DNA of 31,786 nt. Source: CBFFRJ01 sp051486985. GTDB taxonomy: Bacteria; Pseudomonadota; Gammaproteobacteria; Enterobacterales; Enterobacteriaceae. A model generated the notes under the pieces. The model ran no database searches. It was not told the origin of the DNA and was given only the letters and a program-made list of their open reading frames with translations. Below are positions 23,498-31,782 of this stretch, piece after piece. Position 1 is the first letter of the stretch; the number at the start of each line of letters is the position of its first letter. The stretch spans positions 1 to 31,786 of the forward strand of contig NZ_JAHVDV010000042.1 of the NCBI RefSeq assembly GCF_051486985.1. Direction: 5' to 3'. The position numbers and the translations under genes were made by a program.

Positions 23498-25090
23498 ATG
23501 AAGATGGCTTGGGGTGGGTTACTGGTGGGGTTCAGCACACTGTCTGCGGTGGCGGCGCCCTGCGAATCGCCGTCGGTTCAGGGAGAGCAGCAGGGGAGAT
23601 TCGATGCCAGCGGTGAAGTCTGTTTTCAGCTTCCCGTGCTCAGTGAAAATTATGTTCAGGCGACCCTGAAAGGCGTAACGGATGCACACCTGCTTGACGA
23701 ACAGCATCATCACCTGCGCACGTTACTGGAAGGAGGGCCGGCTGACGGCGAGCAGTCGCTGCTCTTTTCTCTGCCGGTAAAACGCTCTTCATCGCTGGTA
23801 CTCCACGGCAATGAGGGCATGCGCTGGTCGTTTAGCTGGCGCATGAAAGAAACAGAGCCGCTCTCCCGCGCGCTGGTGCTGGATCCTGCCAGCCCGGCGC
23901 TGCAAAAACTGGCAGGGGAGCTGGCAGCCGGGGGAAACACGGAAGCGTTCTGGGCCGCTCGTCAGCAAAACGGTACGCCGCTGGTGGAGCCGGTGGATGC
24001 AACCCATAAGCGCGTGACCTTCCTGTGGCGTGGCGCACGCGGCAATGTCTTTATTCTTGGGTCCCCCGCCGGCGATCACGATCCGCTGTTTAAACTCGCA
24101 CATTCAGACGTCTGGTTTCGCAGCTATGTTGTCCCTTCTGATACGCGCATGCAGTATAAGCTTGCACCGGATGTGCCAAAGATCGATGGCACGCCGCGCG
24201 AGCAGCGCCGTGCCATTCTGGTCAGTGCGCAGGCCGATCCCCTTAACGCCCTCACGATGAGCTGCCCACATGCCGACCGCTGGAACCGCTCTTCGTTGCT
24301 GGACTTAAGCCCGGTCCGCTATTTCTCCCGTAAAGCCATGTCCCAACCCATTCTGCACGGTTCGCTCATGCGTAAATCCTTGTACAGCGCGCGCTTAGGT
24401 AACCGCCGGGAAATCATCATCTACCGTCCCCATACCGCTCAGCCCGTGCGCTGGACCCTGTTTCTGTTCGACGGGCAGATCTGGCAGGACGATTACCACA
24501 CCGCCAATGTGCTGGACGGGCTGATAGCGCGGCACCAACTGCCGCCGGTGAACGTTGTTTTCATTGACAGCCTTGACCACGCGCGGCGGTCACGGGAGCT
24601 ACCGCCAAACGCCGATTTCGCCGATTTTATGGCCCACGATCTGCTCCCCTGGCTGCGTCAACAGGGCATTAGGGTAGCGCGTAAGAAGACGATAGTCGCC
24701 GGTGCCAGCTATGGTGGTCTGGCATCCTCCTGGGTGGCGCTGCGTTACCCGCGCCTGTTCGGCAATGTACTGAGCCTGTCCGGCTCCTACTGGTGGGCGC
24801 CACAAGGGGAAAAAGCGGGTTGGTTAACGCGGCAATATGCCGAAGCGCCGCGTTACCCGGTACGTTTCTGGATACAGGCCGGACGTTTCGAAGCGCAGGG
24901 CCCGGATGGGGGTATTTACCGCAACAGCATGGACTTTGACAGTATGCTACGGGAAAAGGGCTATCACAGCCGTTTCCACCCCTGGTCGAGCGGGCATGAT
25001 TATGCCGCGTGGGTCGAGGCCTTAGTGCATGGGTTACGGGACATCACCGGCTTACGCCAGAGAGAACCAGCGCCGCCAGATAAAGCGTAA
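23498..25090 (+). CDS. Secreted Fes-like siderophore esterase
   Basis: A 530-residue alpha/beta-hydrolase of the enterochelin esterase family. Unlike cytosolic Fes it starts with a signal peptide (about 1-20, ending VAA), so it should act in the periplasm. An N-terminal Fes-like domain (about 165-300, TFLWRGARGNVFILGSPAGD) precedes the esterase domain. The nucleophile is Ser404 in GASYGGLA and the likely catalytic His is His500 in SSGHDY. It would open ester bonds of an imported ferric siderophore, releasing iron, as described for periplasmic ferri-enterobactin esterases such as PfeE. GGGAG lies 8 nt before the ATG. It overlaps convergent ybdJ by 39 bp. Confidence 0.87.
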   Translation: MKMAWGGLLVGFSTLSAVAAPCESPSVQGEQQGRFDASGEVCFQLPVLSENYVQATLKGVTDAHLLDEQHHHLRTLLEGGPADGEQSLLFSLPVKRSSSLVLHGNEGMRWSFSWRMKETEPLSRALVLDPASPALQKLAGELAAGGNTEAFWAARQQNGTPLVEPVDATHKRVTFLWRGARGNVFILGSPAGDHDPLFKLAHSDVWFRSYVVPSDTRMQYKLAPDVPKIDGTPREQRRAILVSAQADPLNALTMSCPHADRWNRSSLLDLSPVRYFSRKAMSQPILHGSLMRKSLYSARLGNRREIIIYRPHTAQPVRWTLFLFDGQIWQDDYHTANVLDGLIARHQLPPVNVVFIDSLDHARRSRELPPNADFADFMAHDLLPWLRQQGIRVARKKTIVAGASYGGLASSWVALRYPRLFGNVLSLSGSYWWAPQGEKAGWLTRQYAEAPRYPVRFWIQAGRFEAQGPDGGIYRNSMDFDSMLREKGYHSRFHPWSSGHDYAAWVEALVHGLRDITGLRQREPAPPDKA

Positions 25091-25297
25091 AACATAAAAT
25101 TCTACGGCACCCAGCAGCAGGAACCACAGACAAAACAGAATGGTATAGAGCTGATTGAGGTCCTGAAAATGGAAGGTGTCCATCAGCGTTTGTGCCAGCA
25201 CCAGCCCCAGCGAAGGCGCGGGGAGCAGCAGGACGGAAACGAACGCCATTCCCAGAATGCCGGCTGCGGTGATCAAGGTTTCCAGTGGGTGCTTCAT
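25052..25297 (-). CDS. ybdJ: Small inner-membrane protein YbdJ (DUF1158)
   Basis: An 81-residue protein beginning MKHPLETL, closely like E. coli YbdJ (82 residues). Two hydrophobic helices are visible (about 11-33 and 48-68) and a conserved basic aromatic tail LRFIWRRWFSLA. Function unknown. The start at 25297 matches the family, while an upstream in-frame start would not. It lies 71 bp after ybdK and probably is co-transcribed. Confidence 0.92.
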   Translation of the reverse strand: MKHPLETLITAAGILGMAFVSVLLLPAPSLGLVLAQTLMDTFHFQDLNQLYTILFCLWFLLLGAVEFYVLRFIWRRWFSLA

Positions 25298-25368
25298 ATC
25301 AGTTAATCGGTTGTTAAAAGAGGTATTGTCGGGGAAAGTGCACCCTGGTGCAATCTCCCCGCAGGCAA

Positions 25369-26487
25369 TTACCCCGCCGCCCAAATCTCGGTGTGTTTTT
25401 GCACAAGCCCGATCAGGGAGCCACCATCGGCTACGAAATCGCGCATCAGTTGCGCTTCGCTTTTGCCGCGTCTCACAAAATAGCCCAGTTCGGTAATCGC
25501 GCTGCCCGCATTAAGCTTATCCGCCCAGGGGGCAACTTTTTCCAGCATACGTTCAATGTCATCGGCAATACGGCACTGCTCGCCAGTATGGACGTCGGTG
25601 ATAACGCCATCCAGCCCGAAACGACAGGCCTGGAAACGGTTAAATTTATACAAAAGATAGTCGCGCTCCTGATGCTTAAAAGGGCGCTCTGCCAGTAACC
25701 AGTGGGCAATAGCCTGAATAAACCCGGTCATGTTAATAGCATGTGAGAGAGTAAGCGGCGTATCCATCACCCGCACTTCAACGGTGCCAAAATTGGGACT
25801 GGGGCGAATATCCCAGTGCAGATCCTTAATGCTCTCAATCATGCTGGTATAACTCAGACGGCGAAACAGCCCTTCAAATTCCTGCCAGTTGCTGACCCAG
25901 GGCATGGGTCCGTTGTCAGGGAAAGAGGAAAAAATGTTCAGACGCGATGAGGCAAAACGACTATCGGTGCGCTGCATATAAGGCGATGCGGCGCTAAGTG
26001 CAATAAAGTGGGGAACAAAACGCGACAGCCCGTGCAGCAGATAGATGGCGTCATCACCGTTCTGGCAACCCACATGGACATGCTGACCAAAAACGGTCGC
26101 TTGTTGCATCAGATAGCCGAACATCTCCAGCGTGCGGGCATAACGCTCATCTTTGCTTATCTCCTGGCGCTGCCATTTCTGGAAAGGGTGGGTTCCGCCG
26201 CCACAGATCTTCACGTGGTGCTCGTTCGCTGCCTGCAGAATGATTTGCTGCATGGCAGAAAACTGGCTGGCGGCCTGGTTAATGTCTTTACACACGCCGG
26301 TGGCAATCTCCAGCATGCTCTCGGTGATGTCATGTTTGACTTCACCTGCCTTTACCTGACTCTTTACGGCATCAATCAGGCGCGATGAGTCCTGACTCAG
26401 GTCGTAGCCCGGTGGGTTAACAACCTGGAGTTCAAGCTCAACGCCCAGGGTAAAAGGGTCAGATACGTGAAAATCGGGTAGTGGCAT
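25369..26487 (-). CDS. ybdK: Glutamate-cysteine ligase 2-type carboxylate-amine ligase YbdK
   Basis: A 372-residue protein, the same length as E. coli YbdK, nearly collinear throughout (MPLPDFHVSDPFTLGVELEL, QQATVFGQHVHVGC, HWDIRPSPNFGTVEVRVMDT). YbdK has weak gamma-glutamylcysteine ligase activity in vitro; its real substrate is unsettled. Catalytic Glu (ELELQ) and metal/ATP-site residues typical of the GCS2 family are present. It is the first gene of the ybdK-ybdJ pair. Confidence 0.95.
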   Translation of the reverse strand: MPLPDFHVSDPFTLGVELELQVVNPPGYDLSQDSSRLIDAVKSQVKAGEVKHDITESMLEIATGVCKDINQAASQFSAMQQIILQAANEHHVKICGGGTHPFQKWQRQEISKDERYARTLEMFGYLMQQATVFGQHVHVGCQNGDDAIYLLHGLSRFVPHFIALSAASPYMQRTDSRFASSRLNIFSSFPDNGPMPWVSNWQEFEGLFRRLSYTSMIESIKDLHWDIRPSPNFGTVEVRVMDTPLTLSHAINMTGFIQAIAHWLLAERPFKHQERDYLLYKFNRFQACRFGLDGVITDVHTGEQCRIADDIERMLEKVAPWADKLNAGSAITELGYFVRRGKSEAQLMRDFVADGGSLIGLVQKHTEIWAAG

Positions 26488-26523
26488 ACTCTCTTATCCT
26501 TTCCTTGTGAGGGTTCAGGTAAG

Positions 26524-26604
26524 TATACCCGTCATACTTCAAGTTGCCTGGGCATTGGCTCTCCTCGCTCACCCCGGTCACTTACCAGCGTAAGCTCCTG
26601 GGGC
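26524..26604. repeat. ERIC-like element (short form)
   Basis: The segment carries ERIC hallmarks in order: ATACCCGTCATACTTCAAGT, TTGGCT, CGCTCACCCC, GGTCACTTAC and TAAGCTCCTGGGG. It is about 81 bp against 127 for the full element, so it has internal loss. It sits between the ybdK start and the MocR stop and almost reaches the latter. Confidence 0.85.
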
Positions 26605-26610
26605 GAGGAG

Positions 26611-28074
26611 TCAGGCGAGCTGCTGTAACTGACCGCGCAGCACTTCGACGCCTGGCATAATGGCGTCCGGGTTGATGGCATGAAACCCCATACGAAAAAA
26701 GTTATCCGGCGGCGAACCCTCCAGAAAATGACGGGCCCCAGGCTCTATTAATACTCCCGCGTGGGCTGCTCGCCAGGTCAACTGCTGGGTGCTGATATGC
26801 GCCGGGGTACTGAGCCAGAACGCGTTAGCATGCTCACTCCCGCTAAGGGTCTTGCACTCAGGCAAAAAGCGATGCAGCGCGGCGTGCAGCCTGTCCCAGC
26901 GCCGCGCGGAATCTTCGTGATAGCGACGCAGGTGGGTTTCGTAATGGCCCTGTGCCAGAAAATGGGCCATCTGGTACTGGAGGTTAGCAGGGGGATGACG
27001 ATAGACCAGACGTCGCAGCGCACGGGCTTCGTCGATAATTTCAGGGGCGGCAACCATGTAGCCCAGACGCAGACCGGGCGACAGCGCTTTTGACAAACTA
27101 CTGACATAAATCACGCGTCCGCTGCGGTCGCTGGCTTTAAGTGCGGGCAGGGGGTTTTGCGTGAAATTGCTCTCTGAATCGTAGTCGTCTTCGATGATCA
27201 CTGCATCGTGGCGCGCGGCATAGTCCAGCAGTTGCGCGCGTCGCGCCTTGCTCATGGTGACGCCGGTCGGGACCTGGTGACCGGGCGTAACGTAGTAATA
27301 ATCACAGGGCGTCTCACCTGGCACAAGTCCCTCATCGTCTACCGGATGAGGCACAATCTGCGGCTCGCCAAGCAGAAAGGTGTTGATGGCTTCGCGAAAC
27401 CCTGGGTTTTCCACCGCCACTCGGGTCTGGCGTGACATTAACAGGCGGGTTAACAGATAAAGGGCATTCTGCGATCCCAGCGTAATCAAAATTTCATCCG
27501 GCGCGGCAACGATGCCTCGTTTTGGCAGTACGCGCGTGCGGATCTGCTCTATCAGCGCCGGTACATCCTGATCGATGTGATCAATCACCCATGCCGGATC
27601 GCGGGCACCACCATGCAGCCAGTTTGCCGCGGTACGCCAGGTGGCAAGCGGGAACTGCCGGGGATCCGGTTGACCGTAGATAAAGGGGTAACGGTAGTGC
27701 ATCCAGCCAGCCGGCTTAAGGATAGACTCCTGCTGACTGGGGGTAATGTGCAGCCGTTTGCTCCAGAGTGGTGCAGCGCTTTCGCATTCAGGTGCACGTT
27801 GAGACACATTTTGCCCGGCGCTGTAGTAGTCGGGATGGAGATAATAGCCGCTGCGGGGCCGGCTTATCAGGTAGCCCTCATTCACCAGACTTTCAAAGAC
27901 CAGGGCGGTGGTATTGCGCGATACGTTGAGCTGCACGGCCAGCTGCCGGCAGGAAGGTAACGGCGTTTCAGCCGGGAAAATGCCGCTCAAAATGGCATTA
28001 ATCAATGATTCCCGTACCTGCTCCTGTAACCCACGTTGACCATCGAAATCGACATGCATCAGGTGACGAATCAT
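26611..28074 (-). CDS. MocR-type GntR/aminotransferase regulator
   Basis: A 487-residue regulator from the ATG at 28074, chosen because GGGGAGGG lies just upstream. The GntR winged helix (about 10-75) is seen as LINAILSGIFPAETPLPSCR and LAVQLNVSRNTTALVFESLV. The rest is a fold-type-I aminotransferase domain: ALYLLTRLLMSRQTRVAVENPGF, IIEDDYDSE, and VSSLSKALSPGLRLGYM with the PLP-binding lysine. MocR proteins sense PLP with an amino compound. It is divergent from an amino-acid ABC importer and is likely its local regulator. The effector is unknown. Confidence 0.92.
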   Translation of the reverse strand: MIRHLMHVDFDGQRGLQEQVRESLINAILSGIFPAETPLPSCRQLAVQLNVSRNTTALVFESLVNEGYLISRPRSGYYLHPDYYSAGQNVSQRAPECESAAPLWSKRLHITPSQQESILKPAGWMHYRYPFIYGQPDPRQFPLATWRTAANWLHGGARDPAWVIDHIDQDVPALIEQIRTRVLPKRGIVAAPDEILITLGSQNALYLLTRLLMSRQTRVAVENPGFREAINTFLLGEPQIVPHPVDDEGLVPGETPCDYYYVTPGHQVPTGVTMSKARRAQLLDYAARHDAVIIEDDYDSESNFTQNPLPALKASDRSGRVIYVSSLSKALSPGLRLGYMVAAPEIIDEARALRRLVYRHPPANLQYQMAHFLAQGHYETHLRRYHEDSARRWDRLHAALHRFLPECKTLSGSEHANAFWLSTPAHISTQQLTWRAAHAGVLIEPGARHFLEGSPPDNFFRMGFHAINPDAIMPGVEVLRGQLQQLA

Positions 28075-28085
28075 ATTGCCCTCCC

Positions 28086-28194
28086 CGGAGATCTCATCAA
28101 AAAAGAACGAGCAAAATCCATACCAGCTGTCGGAGATCTGACACAAACATTATCGCGGTCTGGCTCTATTCAGAATTCTGAAAGCGTCTCTATT
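28086..28194. promoter_or_regulatory. Candidate MocR sites in the divergent promoter region
   Basis: The 233-bp space holds direct repeats CGGAGATCT (28086-28094 and 28131-28139, 45 bp apart) and CTCTATT (28164-28170 and 28188-28194), plus a perfect palindrome TTCAGAATTCTGAA (28169-28182). MocR proteins often bind direct repeats. Which of these is used, and where promoters lie, is not clear. Confidence 0.4.
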
Positions 28195-28307
28195 GTTAAA
28201 ACGCAGTCACAACACGCCGGATGACCATCGCTTTCGGCATATTTATTGCAAAGACTCCGGTACGACGGAAATGCATCAGCCTTGCAGAAAAAATTAAGGG
28301 TAGAGAA

Positions 28308-29156
28308 ATGAAAAACGTATTCGGCAAATATTATCTTGCAGCCATCTTCTCGCTGGCTTTTTCTTTGCACGCAGTTGCAGCGGATTTACCCGAAATCGAA
28401 AAAAATGGCACCATGAAAGTCGCAACGGAAGATGACTACGCGCCGTTTAACTTTATGACTAACGGACAGGCAGATGGTTTTAATAAGGATATGCTCGACG
28501 AGTTTCGTAAATATGCGAAATTCAACATTACGCAAAGTATTTTACCCTGGACAGGGCTGCTCGCCGCTGTCTCAACGGGGCAATATGATATGGCCTTAAC
28601 CGGTGCCGTTATAACCGATGAACGCCTCAACGTGTTTAATTTCACGCCGCCCTGGGCCTCCGCCCAGCACTATTTTGTAAAACGGGCTGACGATAAAACC
28701 CTGAATACGATAGCCGATCTCAGCGGTAAAAAAGTGGGCGTCCAGGCAGGCAGTGCACTGCTGGCGCGTCTGCCTGAGTTGAAAGCGATGCTGGAAAAAA
28801 CCGGCGGCAAATTAGGGCCGGTGGTCGAGTATCAGTCTTACCCGGAAGCTTATGCGGACCTTGCCAATAAGCGCGTGGATTACGTGATTAACGTGGTTAT
28901 CTCGGTCAACGATCTGGTGAAAGCAAAACCGAAAATCTTTGCCAAAGGTCTGGCGGTTTCCGGCCCCGGATACATGGCGTGGCCGGTGCCGAAAAACTCA
29001 CCCGAACTGCTGGCTTACATGACCAAATTCATGAACCACATGACCGAGAGCGGCAAGCTGGCTGAGTTGCAGAAAAAATGGTTCGGCGAAACCTATGATA
29101 TGCCGAAAGAGCCTATTACCAGCGCCGGACAGTTCCATCAGTTAGCGGGTTTTTAA
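28308..29156 (+). CDS. Polar amino-acid ABC importer, substrate-binding protein
   Basis: A 282-residue periplasmic protein with a signal peptide (about 1-25, ending HAVAA). The start at 28308 gives the proper signal. It belongs to family 3 solute-binding proteins: GTMKVATEDDYAPFNFMTNG near the N-terminus, WTGLLAAVSTGQYDMALTGA, VITDERLNVFNFTPPWA (the Arg likely binds a carboxylate), and LSGKKVGVQAGSA at the hinge. The ligand is not determinable; an amino acid or derivative is expected. It is the first gene of the importer. Confidence 0.92.
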   Translation: MKNVFGKYYLAAIFSLAFSLHAVAADLPEIEKNGTMKVATEDDYAPFNFMTNGQADGFNKDMLDEFRKYAKFNITQSILPWTGLLAAVSTGQYDMALTGAVITDERLNVFNFTPPWASAQHYFVKRADDKTLNTIADLSGKKVGVQAGSALLARLPELKAMLEKTGGKLGPVVEYQSYPEAYADLANKRVDYVINVVISVNDLVKAKPKIFAKGLAVSGPGYMAWPVPKNSPELLAYMTKFMNHMTESGKLAELQKKWFGETYDMPKEPITSAGQFHQLAGF

Positions 29157-29163
29157 GATCATC

Positions 29164-29181
29164 GCGGCGGGCAACCGCCGC
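29164..29181 (+). repeat. Intercistronic hairpin after the binding-protein gene
   Basis: GCGGCGG (29164-29170), a GCAA tetraloop and CCGCCGC (29175-29181) form a stable 7-bp stem without a U-run. Such stems often protect the upstream mRNA, so that more binding protein than permease is made. Confidence 0.7.
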
Positions 29182-29201
29182 CTGTTAAAGAAGGAGGGCA
29201 T

Positions 29202-29843
29202 ATGGATGCAATGGCCTGGCAGTTATTGATTGAAGGCGCATGGACGACCCTCTGGATCTCGGGTATTGCGATTGCGTCCGGGGTGATTATCGGGCTTGTG
29301 ATCGCGTTCATCCGCATGATGAAAATTCCCGTTATCGACCAGATTTTAGTGGTTTACATTAGCCTGGCACGGGCGACGCCGCTGGTCACCCTGGTGCTGT
29401 TTCTCTTTTTGTCGCTGCCGACCCTCGGCATCAATATGGACAAAACGTTGGCGGCCATCGTGGCGTTAACGCTTAACACCTCGGCCTTTAATGCCGAAAT
29501 CTGGCGCAATGCGTTTCGCAATTTTCCCCGTGAACAACGGGAAGCCGCAGAGTCCGTCGGCATGCGACGCTGGACCTATTTCCGCTACATTATGTTGCCG
29601 CAGATGTGGATTGAAAGTCTGCCAGCGCTGGTCAACGAAATGTCGTTCCTCATTAAAGGAAGCCCGGCCATCGCGGTAATTGGCGTGGTGGATCTGACGC
29701 GCGTCACCAACCGCATTTCGTCTGTCACCTATGAGCCACTGTCGCCGATTCTGGCGGCCGGGCTGTTGTATGTGGTTATTATCGGTCTGCTGCTGAAATG
29801 CCAGAGCATGGCGGAACGCAAAGCGAAGCGTCTGGCGCGGTAA
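29202..29843 (+). CDS. ABC importer permease 1 (HisM/GlnP type)
   Basis: A 213-residue inner-membrane permease with about five TM helices. The family EAA loop is seen as REQREAAESVGMRRWTYFRYI, followed by MLPQMWIESLPALVNEMSFL. AAGGAGG lies 6 nt before the ATG. It pairs with permease 2 to form the channel. Confidence 0.93.
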   Translation: MDAMAWQLLIEGAWTTLWISGIAIASGVIIGLVIAFIRMMKIPVIDQILVVYISLARATPLVTLVLFLFLSLPTLGINMDKTLAAIVALTLNTSAFNAEIWRNAFRNFPREQREAAESVGMRRWTYFRYIMLPQMWIESLPALVNEMSFLIKGSPAIAVIGVVDLTRVTNRISSVTYEPLSPILAAGLLYVVIIGLLLKCQSMAERKAKRLAR

Positions 29844-29856
29844 AGCGGGAGGATAT

Positions 29857-30522
29857 ATGAATCAATGGGGCATTATCTGGTCAGCACGTGAAAGTTTCTT
29901 TAACGGCCTGCTGACAACACTCGAGCTGTTTATTATTGCGGCAGTTATTGGCCTGCTGATCGGTATTCTCTTATGTTACGTCATGGAATATCAGCACCGG
30001 TTTCTTGACAGCGTGATTATGGCTTTCGTCAGCCTGATGCGGGCAACGCCTTTTCTTATTCTGGCCTATCTGCTTTATTACGGGCTACCGGAAATAGGTA
30101 TCAGTATGGAGGCATGGACGGCGGGGCTGGTGGCATTAATTATTTATCACGGTGCTTACTTCTTTGAAATATTACGTAGCCAGCGAAGGCTATTTTCTAA
30201 GGGGTATACCGAAGCCGCCGTTTCGCAGGGGTTCTCACGCTACAAAATATTTAAACGTATCGTGCTGCCCAATATTTTCTCCTCGGCACTGCCCCTGATG
30301 GGAAATCAACTCATTATTTGTCTGAAGGATACCGCCTTCCTGTGCATTATTACGGTTCAGGAGATAACCGCAGCGGCAAACGGCGTACAGTCCACCTATT
30401 TTATTCCCTTCAATGCGTTCATTGTGGCGATTGCGCTGTACTGGGGGATCAGCATCTTGCTTGAACTGATGATTAAACGTCTTAGCCAGTATGGCGCAAA
30501 AAGAGGAATGACCCATGCCTGA
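29857..30522 (+). CDS. ABC importer permease 2 (HisM/GlnP type)
   Basis: A 221-residue permease, about five TM helices, with EAA-type loop GYTEAAVSQGFSRYKIFKRI then VLPNIFSSALPLMGNQLIIC. It starts 13 bp after permease 1 with GGGAGGA upstream and overlaps the ATPase gene by 8 nt. Confidence 0.93.
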   Translation: MNQWGIIWSARESFFNGLLTTLELFIIAAVIGLLIGILLCYVMEYQHRFLDSVIMAFVSLMRATPFLILAYLLYYGLPEIGISMEAWTAGLVALIIYHGAYFFEILRSQRRLFSKGYTEAAVSQGFSRYKIFKRIVLPNIFSSALPLMGNQLIICLKDTAFLCIITVQEITAAANGVQSTYFIPFNAFIVAIALYWGISILLELMIKRLSQYGAKRGMTHA

Positions 30523-31276
30523 ATCAAGTGCGGTGAGCATTAAAAACCTGTCCAAACAGTTTGATAACGTTGAGGTGCTGCGCGACATCAACCTGACGGT
30601 GGAAAAGGGCACGGTGGTCAGCATTCTGGGGTCATCCGGTTCGGGGAAGTCGACGCTGCTGCGCTGTATGAACTGGCTGGAACAGCCCGATCGTGGGGAA
30701 GTCCACATCAGCGGGCAGCGCATCGGGGTGGACGCCAGCACCGGTAAAGCGATGTCGCACAAAGATCTCTCAAAAGTACGCGAACGCATAGGTATGGTAT
30801 TCCAGAGTTTCAATCTGTGGCCGCATCTTACCGTGCTGCAAAACGTCAGCGAAGCCCTGGTGCATGTGAAAGGGATGAGGCGTGACGCGGCAGAGGAGAT
30901 TGCCCGTGCCCAGTTAGAAAAGGTCGGTATGGGCCATAAATCGGATGCTTATCCGATCACGCTCTCCGGCGGGCAGAAGCAGCGTGTGGCGATTGCCCGA
31001 TCCCTTGCCATGTCCCCTGAAGTCATTTTGTTTGATGAACCGACCTCCGCGCTGGATCCTGAGCTGGTGAGCGAAGTGCTTGGGGTGATGAAAAACCTCG
31101 CCGCCGAGGGCTACACGATGGTGGTGGTGACCCATGAGATGGACTTTGCCCGCCAGGTGTCAGATGAAGTGGTGTTTTTAGAAAAGGGGTTGCTGATTGA
31201 AAAAGCACCGCCGGAGAAATTTTTCACCCATCCCGATTCGGACAGGGTAAGGAAGTTTTTGCAGTCGAGCCGTTAA
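30515..31276 (+). CDS. ABC importer ATP-binding protein (HisP/GlnQ type)
   Basis: A 253-residue ATPase that powers the importer. Walker A GSSGSGKST is at about 38-46, the Q-loop at VFQSFNLWPHLTVLQNV, signature LSGGQKQRVAIARSL, Walker B VILFDEPTSALDPE, and the H-loop at VTHEMDFA. It overlaps permease 2 by 8 nt and is the last gene of the operon. A palindromic repeat array begins shortly after the stop and may end the transcript. Confidence 0.95.
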   Translation: MPESSAVSIKNLSKQFDNVEVLRDINLTVEKGTVVSILGSSGSGKSTLLRCMNWLEQPDRGEVHISGQRIGVDASTGKAMSHKDLSKVRERIGMVFQSFNLWPHLTVLQNVSEALVHVKGMRRDAAEEIARAQLEKVGMGHKSDAYPITLSGGQKQRVAIARSLAMSPEVILFDEPTSALDPELVSEVLGVMKNLAAEGYTMVVVTHEMDFARQVSDEVVFLEKGLLIEKAPPEKFFTHPDSDRVRKFLQSSR

Positions 31277-31290
31277 TACCCTCACCCCGG

Positions 31291-31575
31291 CCCTCTCCCT
31301 GAAAGGGAGAGGGAGAAAGGCTGGGCAAGCTTGCTTTTGAGGGTGGGTGCTAAGTCTGCAAACCGCTCGAACGGTTCCCTCGCCCCTTTGGGGAGAGGGA
31401 GAAAGGTTGGGCAAGCTTGCTTTTTGAAGGTGGGTGCTAAGTCTGCAAACCACTCGAACGGCTCCTCGCCCCTTTGGGGAGAGGGAGAAAGGCTAGCTCA
31501 GCTGATTTTTTAAAGGTGGGTGCTAAGTCTGCAAACCGCTCGAACGGTTCCCTCGCCCCTTTGGGGAGAGGGTCA
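31291..31575. repeat. Tandem ~86-bp palindromic repeat array (about three units)
   Basis: The block GGTGGGTGCTAAGTCTGCAA starts at 31342, 31429 and 31515 (periods 87 and 86). Each unit also holds CGAACGG and the GC palindrome CCCTCGCCCCTTTGGGGAGA. The first palindrome is a perfect 10-bp stem (CCCTCTCCCT, GAA, AGGGAGAGGG; 31291-31313), 14 bp after the ATPase stop, and may terminate the ABC operon. The last unit runs straight into the dispersed repeat. Confidence 0.88.
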
Positions 31576-31782
31576 GGGTGAGGGGAACATGCGGCGCTGA
31601 GGGTCATTCCGTTCACCTTATGTTCCTTGCTTNTCTNTCACGCCAGAACCCGTGAACGTGCCAGGGTGGTTCACCGCCACCACCCTGGCGACCCGGGCTC
31701 CCGGCCAGGAAAATCGCCGCTTCGCGGTTCACGACGCTTAATCCTTCAGGCTTATCGGGGACGGGCGGAGGAAACCTCCCTG
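31552..31782 (+). repeat. Dispersed ~231-bp repeat, copy 2
   Basis: Same orientation and order as 15086-15318, with the same perfect hairpin CCAGGGTGGT-N8-ACCACCCTGG (31661-31688). It contains two N bases at 31633 and 31637, consistent with hard-to-assemble repeated DNA. It has no ORF that is open in both copies with a start and ribosome site. Confidence 0.85.

Noticed and set aside
31291..31575. CRISPR array
   Set aside because: Repeats are tandem at about 86 bp with nearly identical sequence throughout and no unique spacers; no cas genes are present.
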